Of a DNA stretch of 32,035 bases, positions 16,301 to 23,485 are shown piece after piece (positions within the stretch are counted from its first letter, which is position 1; each line of letters begins with the position of its first letter). The stretch lies in contig NZ_SRHZ01000057.1 of NCBI RefSeq assembly GCF_004684085.1, forward strand, positions 1-32,035. The letters are read 5' to 3'. This stretch comes from Stenotrophomonas maltophilia (GTDB lineage: Bacteria; Pseudomonadota; Gammaproteobacteria; Xanthomonadales; Xanthomonadaceae). Under the pieces are notes generated by a model, which saw only the letters and a list, made by a program, of their open reading frames with translations, was not told the DNA's origin and searched no databases. A program made the position numbers and the translations under genes.

Positions 16301-18702
16301 CGCTTGGCCAGGCCGTCGAGGATGCGGTTGGCGGCGTCCAGGACCGAGCGCGCCTTGCTTTGGCGATCGTCCAGCAACGCCTGCTTGTGCGTGTCAAAGG
16401 CCTCGACCAGTTCCTCGCGCTTGCTGAGGATGTCGCCAAGGAACTGTTCGTGCTCACCGAATTGGCTTTCCAGCTCCTCCAGCTGCACCAGCAGCCGCGA
16501 CAGCTGTTCGTCGGCACGTTCGGGGTCGGTGGACAGCGCCAATGCGCTGGTGATCGATTGCGAGAACAGCGCGAACTGTGCAGCGAACTGGGCCACGGCC
16601 TCGGCCGAGCCCAGCGACCTGCGGCGCTGATCAGCGCGCGCACGTGCCTGATTGAGACGGCCGTACAACACCGAGATCGACTCGACCACGCGGGTTCGGG
16701 CAGTGGCATCGTCCACCTTCAGGCCGGCCATCAACTCGGACAGCATGTCCAGGTCAGCAGCCATGCTGCGCAGCCCTTCCAGCTGCTCGTCCAGCTGGCG
16801 CGCACTCTGCGCCTGCTGTGCGCTCTCATCCAGTGCCTGCAGGCGGCTGGCCAGCGGTGCCAGCGCAGCGTCTTCGGCCAGAAAGCCGCCGGTGGCGGCA
16901 CCAACACGGTCCTGCGCCTCTACCAGCTCGGCGGCCATTGCGTCGATGCGCGCGGTGTCGATGTAACGCAGCTCGCGAATGGTCAGCAGCCGTCCGCGCA
17001 GTGCGGTGATCGCATTGAGTGCCTCGACGAAGGCCTGCACTTCATTCCAGTTCTGCGGCTGCAGGCGGCCCAGCAAGGCTTTGTGCGCGGCCTCCGCCTC
17101 GACCATCGCCTGCGACGACTGCTGGCGGATCGACTGCACCTTTTCGTACTCGTCCAGCACCGATTCGCCGGTGGCGCTGATCTGCCGGAGCAGCGCCTCT
17201 GCACCATCGCAGGCCTCGTCGCCCAGCCAGTGGTGCGCATCGAACAGGCGCCGGGTATCGGCCACCAGGCGCTGGTAGCGCTGTACCGACACATCCTGGC
17301 CATCAATCTCGCGTGCCAGGTTGAACAGGTTGGAGATGCCACGTACCAGTTCGGCGTTGCCGATGCGCCCCATGAAGGTGTTGCCGGGCGGTCGGCTGGC
17401 GGCGAATTCGTCGCTGCTGAACGGGGTCTGCCAGACCTGCATCGGGTGGATACGGGTCGGTTCGTTGCCTTCGGCATGGAACAGCACCATGCGCCCGTCC
17501 TGCAGGAAGGCGTAGCCATGGCCGAACACCGGATTCTGCAGTACGCGCTGGATGGTGTTGTAGACGAACAGTGCCGAGCGGCCGCCTTCACGCTCGTAGA
17601 AGATGTAGAGCACATCTTCGCCGTTGGGTGAGCGGATGCTTCGCTTGAACTGCATGCCGGCCATCGAGGCGTCGAACGCCTTGTGCTCGCCGCCCTGCAG
17701 GTAATAGCCCCCCGGGAAGATCACGCCATGGTCTTCGGGCAGCTGCACGCAGGCCTGCACGATGGCATCGTTGCGCACGATATCGCCGGTCAGCGTGTTG
17801 TAGATCAGGCCACGCCACGCCGTCTCGCGATACGGCAGCACCTTCAGCAGTACCAGCGAGCCCACCCGCGCGAACTCGAACTGGGCGTCGTCCAGCGACT
17901 GCGTGCTGTCCTCCACCGGCTCGCTGTAGATGCCCTGCCCGGTCTCGGTGTTGTTCTCGACCTTGATCGTCAGGTCGCCACCGGTGGTCTCGACGAACAG
18001 GGTATCGAGGATGTTCAGGTGCGAATGGCGGCCACTGACCGCCAGGTCGCGGGTGGCCTTGGTCCACTCGAAATCGAATGGCGGCGGCAGTGCGATGTCG
18101 CGCTCGCCGCGTGCGTCCAGATAGGTCAACTCGCCATCGCGCGAAAGCGCCCAGCGGAACACGCGCACATCGCTGCTGCGCTCGCCGATCTGGAACGAAG
18201 CCAGCAACTTGTCACCGACCACGATCAGCTGCAGCAGGCGCGCGTGCTTGTAGTAGGCATACAACTCGTTGAAGTCGTGCACGAAGCCCGGCTGATCGAG
18301 GAAGCTGCCCTTCAGCTCCAGCGCGGCGACGTCGTAGCCATCGCTGCCCTGCACCAACCGGTACAGGCCGAACACGTCCTCGATGCGGGTCTGGGTCTTG
18401 AGCCCGATGAACACGTTGTAGCCGAACAGCAGGCGGTCCGGCCCCACCTGCACGATATCGCGGCCGACGCAGTTGTTCTCGCTGCGGATGCGGAAGCGAC
18501 CGGCCACCTCCAGGCGGCTGTCGCCGAACTCGGCCAGGCGCTGGCGGTTGAGCTGCTCGGCAACGGCCTGCAGCCGCTGGCCCTGATCTTCAAGCCGGCG
18601 GCGCAGCACTTCATAGGCGCCGCCCTGGGCGACGGCCTGGTCGACGGTATCGCTGGCACCCTGGGCTGCAGAGGGCTCGGCGGTCGGTGTGGTTTCAGAC
18701 AT
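13312..18702 (-). CDS. Giant AAA ATPase of the 'DNA repair ATPase' (DUF3686-like) family
   Basis: A 1796-residue protein, larger than any neighbour. About residues 55-430 are beta-rich (GRFRIRSENNCVGRDIVQVG and repeated strand patterns). Residues 490-865 form long coiled coils, a short beta region lies at about 866-940, and helical repeats follow to about 1220. The AAA core has Walker A PPGYGKTT (K1308), Walker B MLYVDDIQH (D1370, D1371) and a sensor-like VVMAGNPYTESG. The C-terminus is an Ala-rich linker and a Pro-rich tail. The family is annotated 'DNA repair ATPase' in databases, with little experimental support that I know of; the architecture would also suit remodelling of a membrane or protein complex. 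It lies between the flotillin gene and a coupled helical-protein gene. Confidence 0.9.
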   Translation of the reverse strand: MSETTPTAEPSAAQGASDTVDQAVAQGGAYEVLRRRLEDQGQRLQAVAEQLNRQRLAEFGDSRLEVAGRFRIRSENNCVGRDIVQVGPDRLLFGYNVFIGLKTQTRIEDVFGLYRLVQGSDGYDVAALELKGSFLDQPGFVHDFNELYAYYKHARLLQLIVVGDKLLASFQIGERSSDVRVFRWALSRDGELTYLDARGERDIALPPPFDFEWTKATRDLAVSGRHSHLNILDTLFVETTGGDLTIKVENNTETGQGIYSEPVEDSTQSLDDAQFEFARVGSLVLLKVLPYRETAWRGLIYNTLTGDIVRNDAIVQACVQLPEDHGVIFPGGYYLQGGEHKAFDASMAGMQFKRSIRSPNGEDVLYIFYEREGGRSALFVYNTIQRVLQNPVFGHGYAFLQDGRMVLFHAEGNEPTRIHPMQVWQTPFSSDEFAASRPPGNTFMGRIGNAELVRGISNLFNLAREIDGQDVSVQRYQRLVADTRRLFDAHHWLGDEACDGAEALLRQISATGESVLDEYEKVQSIRQQSSQAMVEAEAAHKALLGRLQPQNWNEVQAFVEALNAITALRGRLLTIRELRYIDTARIDAMAAELVEAQDRVGAATGGFLAEDAALAPLASRLQALDESAQQAQSARQLDEQLEGLRSMAADLDMLSELMAGLKVDDATARTRVVESISVLYGRLNQARARADQRRRSLGSAEAVAQFAAQFALFSQSITSALALSTDPERADEQLSRLLVQLEELESQFGEHEQFLGDILSKREELVEAFDTHKQALLDDRQSKARSVLDAANRILDGLAKRTERFATPDELNAFFAGDPLILKLRELAERLRALRDNVKADDIEARLKGVRDQAVRQLRDRSDLYEAGGNVVRLGPRHRFSVNTQALDLTLLPRGDSLAIHLTGTDFLETLHDPELDALKPFWPVTLDSESGAIYRGEYLAGCVLRAAESGHEGLDLAQLQHDVAAPEALDQRVRAFAAPRYREGYERGIHDHDAALILRALLPLQQAAGSLRHPPRVRALALLFWAARQREETVAQWPSRQAGADAIARLFGSDEGRQALRTQMAAAMHAHVQAHALPFEAADADAAATYLGEELATGDPVFSTSRHAQALLEALSQQLEQAGQRDALERALQRTQDSQASRLALAGQWLRALAGLPAQSAHAGYVDEAAALLLVQRQLRTRASDAPLQVEVHGLLGEHPRISNGALTLSLDDFLARLQHHLQHFVPAFHAYQAVRQGIIGRERGTLRLSEFKARPLSSFVRNKLINDVYLGVIGDNLAKQMGTVGENKRSDLMGLLMMISPPGYGKTTLMEYVAHRLGLVFMKINGPALGHEVRSLDPAQAPDATSRQELEKLNLALEMGNNTMLYVDDIQHTHPEFLQKFISLCDGTRRIEGVWRGRTRTYDMRGKKFCVVMAGNPYTESGEVFKIPDMLANRADIYNLGDVLGGMEAAFTLSYIENSLTSNPVLAPLATREMADLYLLVDRAMGKDVSTNGLSHAYSGAEINEITTTLQRMLRVRDVVYRVNQQYIASAAQDDRYRTEPPFRLQGSYRNMNKLAEKISPVMNDDELQQLIADHYLGEAQLLTTGAEENLLKLAELRGVLDDVQAQRWAQIKRDFLRNKAMGADDSDVGGRVVAQLADIASALQVPPAAPEVAAVPDPAPWPALLDALQRLSEARAVPAAPVPVAAAPSRPATLLAEDLQAGLAPLVELLAASQAQQAQVSQTLAAFAGWARQQVERGGSSAAVPQRARVRRATTPEERALDEALMRHFYGESLPPQDIEDIPAPAPKPPPLP

Positions 18703-18726
18703 CAGCAGGTTTCCGGCTCACGGACG

Positions 18727-18776
18727 GCCGGCCATCGAAACGGCCGGCACGGTGGGCGATGGCACGCGCCATCGCC
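18727..18776. repeat. Two adjacent hairpins between flotillin and ATPase genes
   Basis: In this 81-base gap (18703-18783) two stem-loops stand side by side: GCCGGCC/GGCCGGC (18727-18733 with 18742-18748, loop of 8) and a perfect 9-bp stem GGCGATGGC/GCCATCGCC (18755-18763 with 18768-18776, loop of 4). Neither has a T-tract, so an efficient Rho-independent terminator is unlikely. Read on the minus strand, the first has TGCCGGCC without the GTAG head and may be a decayed SMAG element. They may reduce readthrough from flotillin into the ATPase gene or protect the upstream mRNA end. Confidence 0.7.
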
Positions 18777-18783
18777 GGGGGGA

Positions 18784-20802
18784 TCAGCGTGCGCTGTCGA
18801 CCACGGGGGTGGCGGTGACAGGCACGCTCTGCACGTCCTCGGCGATCTGCCGCGGTGCGCTGTCGGTCACGTTGACCCCCAGGTAACGCTGCATCAGCTC
18901 CTGCACGATCGGGCTCTTGCCGGCGAAGCCTTCAATCGACTTGCCCAGCGAGACCGCCTTGATCAGGTTCTCGAACATGCCGCCGTCGCCACCCACCAGA
19001 TCGATGTCGGCGTTGCGCAGTGCGCTGGCGATGACGCCGGCGTTCTCGCGCGAGACTTCCTTGCCGGCTTCGATCGAGGCCAGGGCCTGCTTCAGGCTGT
19101 TGTCCAGCATCATGCGGAACTCTTCGTGGCCACGTGCCTGGTCGCTCAGCGAGGCGATGGCTTCGAACTTGCGGACCAGGCCTTCGGCCTCGGCCAGCAG
19201 CTTCTTCTGCACAACGCCCGCTTCGGCATTGCCCAGCGATTCGGTGGCGGTAGCGCGGGCCAGGCCCATCTTTTCTTCGCCCTGTGCCTGCGCCTGCAGC
19301 GTCTCGGCCAGCACGCGGGCTTCGTTGCTGCCCTGCTTCAGGTTGGCTTCGGCCTTGGCTTCGATTACGCGGGCTTCGGCGATGCCGACCTTTTCGATGG
19401 CCAGTGCGGAGGCTTCACGCACCTGCGCTTCGGCCAGGCCCGGCGCCGCCTGTTCGGCACGGAACGCGTCGGCCAGCAGGCGCTTGGCCTCGGCCTGCTT
19501 GCCGGCCGCTTCGTGCTCGGCCTGGGCCAGGGTGGTCAGCTCCACCGCGCGGTGCTTGGAGGCGGTCTCGCGTGCCTGCGCTTCCTTCACTTCGCGCACC
19601 AGCGATTCCTGCGCCTTCGCTTCGGCTTCCAGGATCAGCACCTGCTTCTGGCGGTCGGCCTCGGAGACCTCGCGCACTTCCTTGATGCGCTCTTCTTCCT
19701 GGGCCACGGTCTTGTCGATGGAGATGCGTTCGCGGGTGATGTTGGCCACGTCCATCTTGCCCTGCTCGACCACCTTGTCACGCTCCACGCCCTGCAGCTG
19801 CACTTCGCGGTCGGTGGTGACCTGCTCCAGCTGGCGGGCACGCTCCACGCGCTCGGCTTCGATGGCCACCGCACGCTGGCGGTTCTGCTCGGCCACTTCC
19901 ACTTCGCGCAGGCGGTTCTGGTCGCGGATGTCGATCAGCTGCTGTGCTTCGATGCGCGCGTTCTCGGACAGCTGGCGCTGCTCTTCCTGCACCTTGGCGG
20001 TCTCGGCTTCCTCGCGTGCGCGGATGGTCTCGATCTCGCGCTTCTGCCGCGCCTCGGCCTCGGCCTGCTGGCGTTCCAGGGCCAGCAGGGCTTCGCGCGC
20101 TTCCACGTTCTTCTTGGTGATGGCGAGCTTCTCGTTCTGCTCCAGCTCGTTGGTCACCACGTTCTGTGCGGCGGTCAGCTCGGTGATCTTGCGGATGCCC
20201 TGTGCGTCGAGGATGTTGAACTGGTCCAGCAGCGATTTCGGGGTCTGTTCCAGATAGTCGATGGCCACGTCTTCCAGCACATAGCCGTTCAGATCGTTGC
20301 CGATCACCGCGATGATCTCATCGCGGAATTCCTGGCGCTTCTCGAACAGCTCAGTGAAGTCGAACTTCTTGCCCACCGTCTTCAGCGCTTCGGAGAACTT
20401 GGCATTGAACAGTTCATCCACAGCGTGCTTGTCCGAGGCCCGGTCAGCGCCGATGGCCTTGGCCACGCGCAGCACGTCAGCCTGGGTTTCGTTGACGCGC
20501 AGGTAGAAGGCCACGGCGATGTCGGCACGCATGTTGTCGCGGCAGATCAGGCCTTCCTTGCCGCGGCGGTCGATCTGCAGGGTGATCAGGCTGATCCGCA
20601 TCAGCTCGGCGCGGTACAGCACCGGAATGATCAGGGCGCCGGTGAAGTGCACTTTCGGCGTGGAACTCATGTCGTTGACGATCAGGGCCACGCCCTGGTC
20701 GACCTTGCGGTAGAACGCCTTGAACAGGCCCGCCACACCGAGCAGGAGGACCAGAATGCCGCCCACGATGATGAGGAAGGGGAGCACGGATGCCAACGTC
20801 AT
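18784..20802 (-). CDS. yqiK: Flotillin family protein (YqiK-like)
   Basis: A 672-residue membrane-scaffold protein. One N-terminal membrane segment (FLIIVGGILVLLLGVAGLF, about residues 9-27) is followed by a band-7/PHB domain (about 35-210, with KVHFTGALIIPVLYRAELM). A long Glu/Ala/Arg-rich coiled coil spans about 220-560, and a flotillin C-terminal part ends near GGDGGMFENLI. Flotillins form oligomeric rings in ordered membrane patches. The ATG at 20802 overlaps the stop of the yqiJ-like gene by 4 bases, and yqiJ-yqiK pairs are known from E. coli. It is longer than I recall for E. coli YqiK (about 550 residues), the extra length lying in the coiled coil. Its partner downstream is a giant ATPase, not part of the E. 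coli arrangement. Confidence 0.95.
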   Translation of the reverse strand: MTLASVLPFLIIVGGILVLLLGVAGLFKAFYRKVDQGVALIVNDMSSTPKVHFTGALIIPVLYRAELMRISLITLQIDRRGKEGLICRDNMRADIAVAFYLRVNETQADVLRVAKAIGADRASDKHAVDELFNAKFSEALKTVGKKFDFTELFEKRQEFRDEIIAVIGNDLNGYVLEDVAIDYLEQTPKSLLDQFNILDAQGIRKITELTAAQNVVTNELEQNEKLAITKKNVEAREALLALERQQAEAEARQKREIETIRAREEAETAKVQEEQRQLSENARIEAQQLIDIRDQNRLREVEVAEQNRQRAVAIEAERVERARQLEQVTTDREVQLQGVERDKVVEQGKMDVANITRERISIDKTVAQEEERIKEVREVSEADRQKQVLILEAEAKAQESLVREVKEAQARETASKHRAVELTTLAQAEHEAAGKQAEAKRLLADAFRAEQAAPGLAEAQVREASALAIEKVGIAEARVIEAKAEANLKQGSNEARVLAETLQAQAQGEEKMGLARATATESLGNAEAGVVQKKLLAEAEGLVRKFEAIASLSDQARGHEEFRMMLDNSLKQALASIEAGKEVSRENAGVIASALRNADIDLVGGDGGMFENLIKAVSLGKSIEGFAGKSPIVQELMQRYLGVNVTDSAPRQIAEDVQSVPVTATPVVDSAR

Positions 20803-21473
20803 TGATGATTCTCCTTGTTGCCCGGAAGCAGGTTGTCCTGGAAATCGAGGGCAATCGCGTCGGCGCGAACCACCCGGTAGTAATGCTGTGCGGCGATGTG
20901 CTCGACCAGCACGATGCGCTCACCACGCTGCAGTTCGATGTCGCTGCGGATCTGCAGTACCAGCCCTGCGCCCCCATCATCGACAGTGGCATGACCGTGG
21001 CGGGTGTCCGCTCTGGGCGAGGCGACCACGCCGACGCGGCCCAGCAGCGAGGCCTGCGGCACGGGGCGCAGGCGCAGCAGGAAGCGGCGGATGGGGCGCA
21101 GCAGCAGCGCGGTGACCGGCACTGCCGGCAGCGGCGCAAGCACAGCCACCACGGTGCCCAGTGACCAGCGCAGCAGGTCGGGCAGCGGCAGCAGCAGGTA
21201 CAGGTGGATGAAGTAGGTCAGGACCCAGGCGAACAGGCTCAGCAGGGTTATCACGACCATCAGCGGCACCCCGCCCAGCCCCCACCGTGCCAGCAGCGCG
21301 GACAGGCCCGTCAGGTCGGCATCGCCGCCGAGCGCGCCATCGGCCCCTGCCTCGCCAAAACCGTCATCAACCAGGCCGAAGGCGGCTACGCTCCAGTACA
21401 GCACCGCCACCGCCAGCACGATGCTGTACGGGAGGGTGGGATACCCGAACACGACGGTGAGGAATTCCTGCAT
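20799..21473 (-). CDS. yqiJ: YqiJ-like inner-membrane protein with C-terminal OB fold
   Basis: A 224-residue protein, first gene of the flotillin/ATPase/TelA operon. There is an N-terminal membrane segment (YSIVLAVAVLYWSVAAFG), a glycine/aspartate-rich loop, two or three membrane segments between about residues 70 and 130, then a soluble beta-rich domain (about 145-215: LLGRVGVVASPRADT, VLQIRSDIELQRGERIVLVE) of the OB/NfeD-like type. NfeD/YqiJ proteins are known partners of flotillins, which fits the 4-base ATGA overlap with the flotillin gene. The ATG at 21473 has AGGAAGG about 7 bases upstream. It probably anchors or regulates the flotillin assembly. Confidence 0.9.
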   Translation of the reverse strand: MQEFLTVVFGYPTLPYSIVLAVAVLYWSVAAFGLVDDGFGEAGADGALGGDADLTGLSALLARWGLGGVPLMVVITLLSLFAWVLTYFIHLYLLLPLPDLLRWSLGTVVAVLAPLPAVPVTALLLRPIRRFLLRLRPVPQASLLGRVGVVASPRADTRHGHATVDDGGAGLVLQIRSDIELQRGERIVLVEHIAAQHYYRVVRADAIALDFQDNLLPGNKENHQ

Positions 21474-21640
21474 CGCTTGCCTTCCTGGGCTGGGGCGTCA
21501 GGCGCCCGTTCGGGACGCGCAGCGCGCGCCCCGTCGATCCCCGCGCCAGCCCTCATGGCAGGCGCGCTTGGGTCCATCCTATGTGAAGAATGCGTGCAGG
21601 CTCAAATCTGTGTGCGAATCGCCGCAAATGGTGACGCCAA
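21474..21640. other. Gap between trpF and the flotillin operon
   Basis: This 167-base gap is the junction between the housekeeping block and the accessory operon. It contains several GC-rich inverted repeats near 21500-21540, upstream of the yqiJ-like gene, and a weak minus-strand promoter candidate (TTGAGC, 16 bases, CATAGG) near 21580-21607. I see no terminator with a T-tract for trpF and no att-like direct repeat. Confidence 0.4.
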
Positions 21641-22297
21641 TCACTCGAGAACCGTGCAGTCCGCGCGACGCACTTCCTCGACGAAGGTGCGCATCTTGTA
21701 ACCGTCCTTGATGCCGGGCTCCAGCTCGATGCCGCTGGAGACGTCCACGCCCCAGGGCAGGGTAGCCAGCACGGCGTCATAGACGTTTTCCGGGTTCAGG
21801 CCGCCGGCCAACAGAAACGGCCGGTGCAGCCCGGTCGGGACGCGGCTCCAGTCGAAGGCCACGCCGGTACCGCCACCGCCGCCCGGCGCATGGCTGTCGA
21901 ACAGGAAGCCGGCCGCGCTGGGGTAGCGCAGCTGCAGGGTGCGGGCGTTGACCTCTTCACGCCCGCCCATGGCGATCGCCTTCAGGTACGGCATGTTGAA
22001 GCTGCGGCAGAAACTCTCGTCTTCCTCGCCGTGGAACTGCAGCAGGGTCGGCCGCACCGTGCGCAGTACTTCACGTACCTCTTCCTTGCTGTTGTTGCGG
22101 AACAGCGCCACCACGTCGACCATCGGCGCGATCGCCTGGCGCATCGCGCGGGCCTCGGCCGGGGCCACCCGGCGGCTGCTTTCACGGGCAAAGATGAAAC
22201 CCACTGCGTCCACGCCCAGCTCACCGGCCAGGCGGACATCGCCGGCGCGGGTCATGCCACAGAACTTGATGCGCGTGCGGTAGTAGGAGCGGCTCAT
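21641..22297 (-). CDS. trpF: Phosphoribosylanthranilate isomerase
   Basis: A 218-residue TIM-barrel enzyme that converts N-(5-phosphoribosyl)anthranilate to CdRP in tryptophan synthesis. The general base cysteine is C13 in IKFCGMTR and the general acid is D134 in [10 protein letters not shown]. Phosphate-binding GGLNPENV and GVDVSSGIE are intact. The ATG at 22297 overlaps the truA stop by 4 bases (ATGA). In Pseudomonas the order truA-trpF-accD is conserved; here the flotillin operon and the trpI/trpBA unit lie between trpF and accD. Confidence 0.97.
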   Translation of the reverse strand: MSRSYYRTRIKFCGMTRAGDVRLAGELGVDAVGFIFARESSRRVAPAEARAMRQAIAPMVDVVALFRNNSKEEVREVLRTVRPTLLQFHGEEDESFCRSFNMPYLKAIAMGGREEVNARTLQLRYPSAAGFLFDSHAPGGGGGTGVAFDWSRVPTGLHRPFLLAGGLNPENVYDAVLATLPWGVDVSSGIELEPGIKDGYKMRTFVEEVRRADCTVLE

Positions 22298-23064
22298 AGC
22301 GTGACCTCGGCGGGCAGATGCCAGTTGTCGGGGTACAGGGGCCCAAGGAACACCAGGCCCTGCGGCGGTGCGGTGGGACCGGCTACGGTGCGATCGCGCC
22401 CAGCCAGCAGTTCAGCGATCCATTCCACCGGTTTCTCGCCGCTGCCCACCAGGATCAACGAACCGACGATATTGCGGACCATGTGATGAAGGAATGCATT
22501 GCCCTGTACTGCGACCTCGATCACCTCGCCGTGGCGGCTGACCTGCAGCGACTGCAGTTCACGCCGTGCATGCCGCGCCTGGCACTGCACCGAGCGGAAT
22601 GCATTGAAGTCATTCTCGCCAAGCAGGGCCTGCCCGGCCGTGTGCATGAGCGTTTCATCCAGCGCACGCCGCTCCCAGCTCAGGGTCTGCCGCTCCAGCG
22701 CCGGCCGCACCTCGCGGTTGAGCAGCCGATAGCGGTAGCGGCGCGCGCGTGCGGAGAAGCGGGCATGGAAATCATCGGCGACCGGAACGCACCAGCGCAC
22801 CGCGATCGAGCGCGGCAGGCGGGTGGTCGTGCCCAGCATCCAGGCGCGCGGGTCGCGCACCACGCCGGTATCGAAATGCACGACCTGGCATTGGCCATGT
22901 ACGCCGGCATCGGTACGACCCGCACAGACCACCTGCAGCGGCGTATCCGCCACCGATGACAGGGCCTGTTCAAGGCTGGCCTGCACGCTGGGACCACCCT
23001 CGCCCAGGTTCTGCCAGCCTCGGAAATCGCTGCCGTCATACTCGACGCCAAGCGCGTAACGCAT
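22294..23064 (-). CDS. truA: tRNA pseudouridine synthase A (positions 38-40)
   Basis: A 256-residue enzyme that makes pseudouridine at positions 38-40 of tRNA anticodon arms. The N-terminus [17 protein letters not shown] and the catalytic aspartate D52 in [10 protein letters not shown] are diagnostic. HHMVRNIVG near the C-terminus is also typical. The stop overlaps the trpF start. Upstream a small VOC gene stands between it and fimV, whereas fimV and truA are close neighbours in Pseudomonas. Confidence 0.98.
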   Translation of the reverse strand: MRYALGVEYDGSDFRGWQNLGEGGPSVQASLEQALSSVADTPLQVVCAGRTDAGVHGQCQVVHFDTGVVRDPRAWMLGTTTRLPRSIAVRWCVPVADDFHARFSARARRYRYRLLNREVRPALERQTLSWERRALDETLMHTAGQALLGENDFNAFRSVQCQARHARRELQSLQVSRHGEVIEVAVQGNAFLHHMVRNIVGSLILVGSGEKPVEWIAELLAGRDRTVAGPTAPPQGLVFLGPLYPDNWHLPAEVTL

Positions 23065-23096
23065 GTGCTACCTCGAAATTTCGGAGGGGGTAACGC

Positions 23097-23459
23097 TCAG
23101 GCCGGGTCGCGCTCGGACCAGACCGCCAGTTCGTTGCCACCGGGCTCGACGAACTGGAAGCGGCTACCGCCGGGGAAAGAGAACACCGGGCGCACGATCG
23201 CACCGCCAGCATCACGCACAGCCGCTTCGACCGGCGCCAGTTGATCGGCATACAGCACCAGCAGCGGTGCACCACTCTCAGTGGCCCGCTGTGGCTGGCC
23301 GCGGAAGAATCCGCCCTGCAGGCGGCCGTCGTCGAAGGCGGTGTAATCGCTGCCGTAGTCGACGAATGACCAGCCAAACACCTTCTCGAAGAAAGCGCGG
23401 CTGGCGGCGGGATCGCTGGAGGCGAATTCGACGTAATCGATACGGTGCTCGCGGCTCAT
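23097..23459 (-). CDS. VOC (glyoxalase/bleomycin-resistance fold) family protein
   Basis: A 120-residue single-module vicinal-oxygen-chelate protein. It begins HRIDYVEFASSDPAASRAFFEKVFGW and ends in the family-typical strand FVEPGGNELAVWSE. Small proteins of this kind usually dimerise and bind a metal; the substrate cannot be predicted. The ATG at 23459 is chosen because AAGGA lies 7 bases upstream. An in-frame GTG at 23489 would overlap the fimV stop (GTGA) but has no ribosome site. The gene lies between fimV and truA and looks like a small insertion in an otherwise conserved order. Confidence 0.88.
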   Translation of the reverse strand: MSREHRIDYVEFASSDPAASRAFFEKVFGWSFVDYGSDYTAFDDGRLQGGFFRGQPQRATESGAPLLVLYADQLAPVEAAVRDAGGAIVRPVFSFPGGSRFQFVEPGGNELAVWSERDPA

Positions 23460-23485
23460 GGCACGGTCCTTGTCGGCAGATTCGG

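Noticed and set aside
14704..17631. Long open frame on the plus strand, 975 codons
   Set aside because: It lies wholly antisense to the ATPase gene. GC-rich codon use leaves the opposite frame open, and the translation (rich in Gln, His, Arg) shows no recognisable domain.
17683..20805. Long open frame on the plus strand, 1040 codons
   Set aside because: It is antisense to the flotillin gene and the start of the ATPase gene. The regular His/Leu/Gln pattern mirrors the coiled-coil codons of the flotillin.
11382..21640. Prophage or integrative element
   Set aside because: No integrase, phage structural gene, tRNA or att-like direct repeat was found at either edge; only the gene order suggests insertion.
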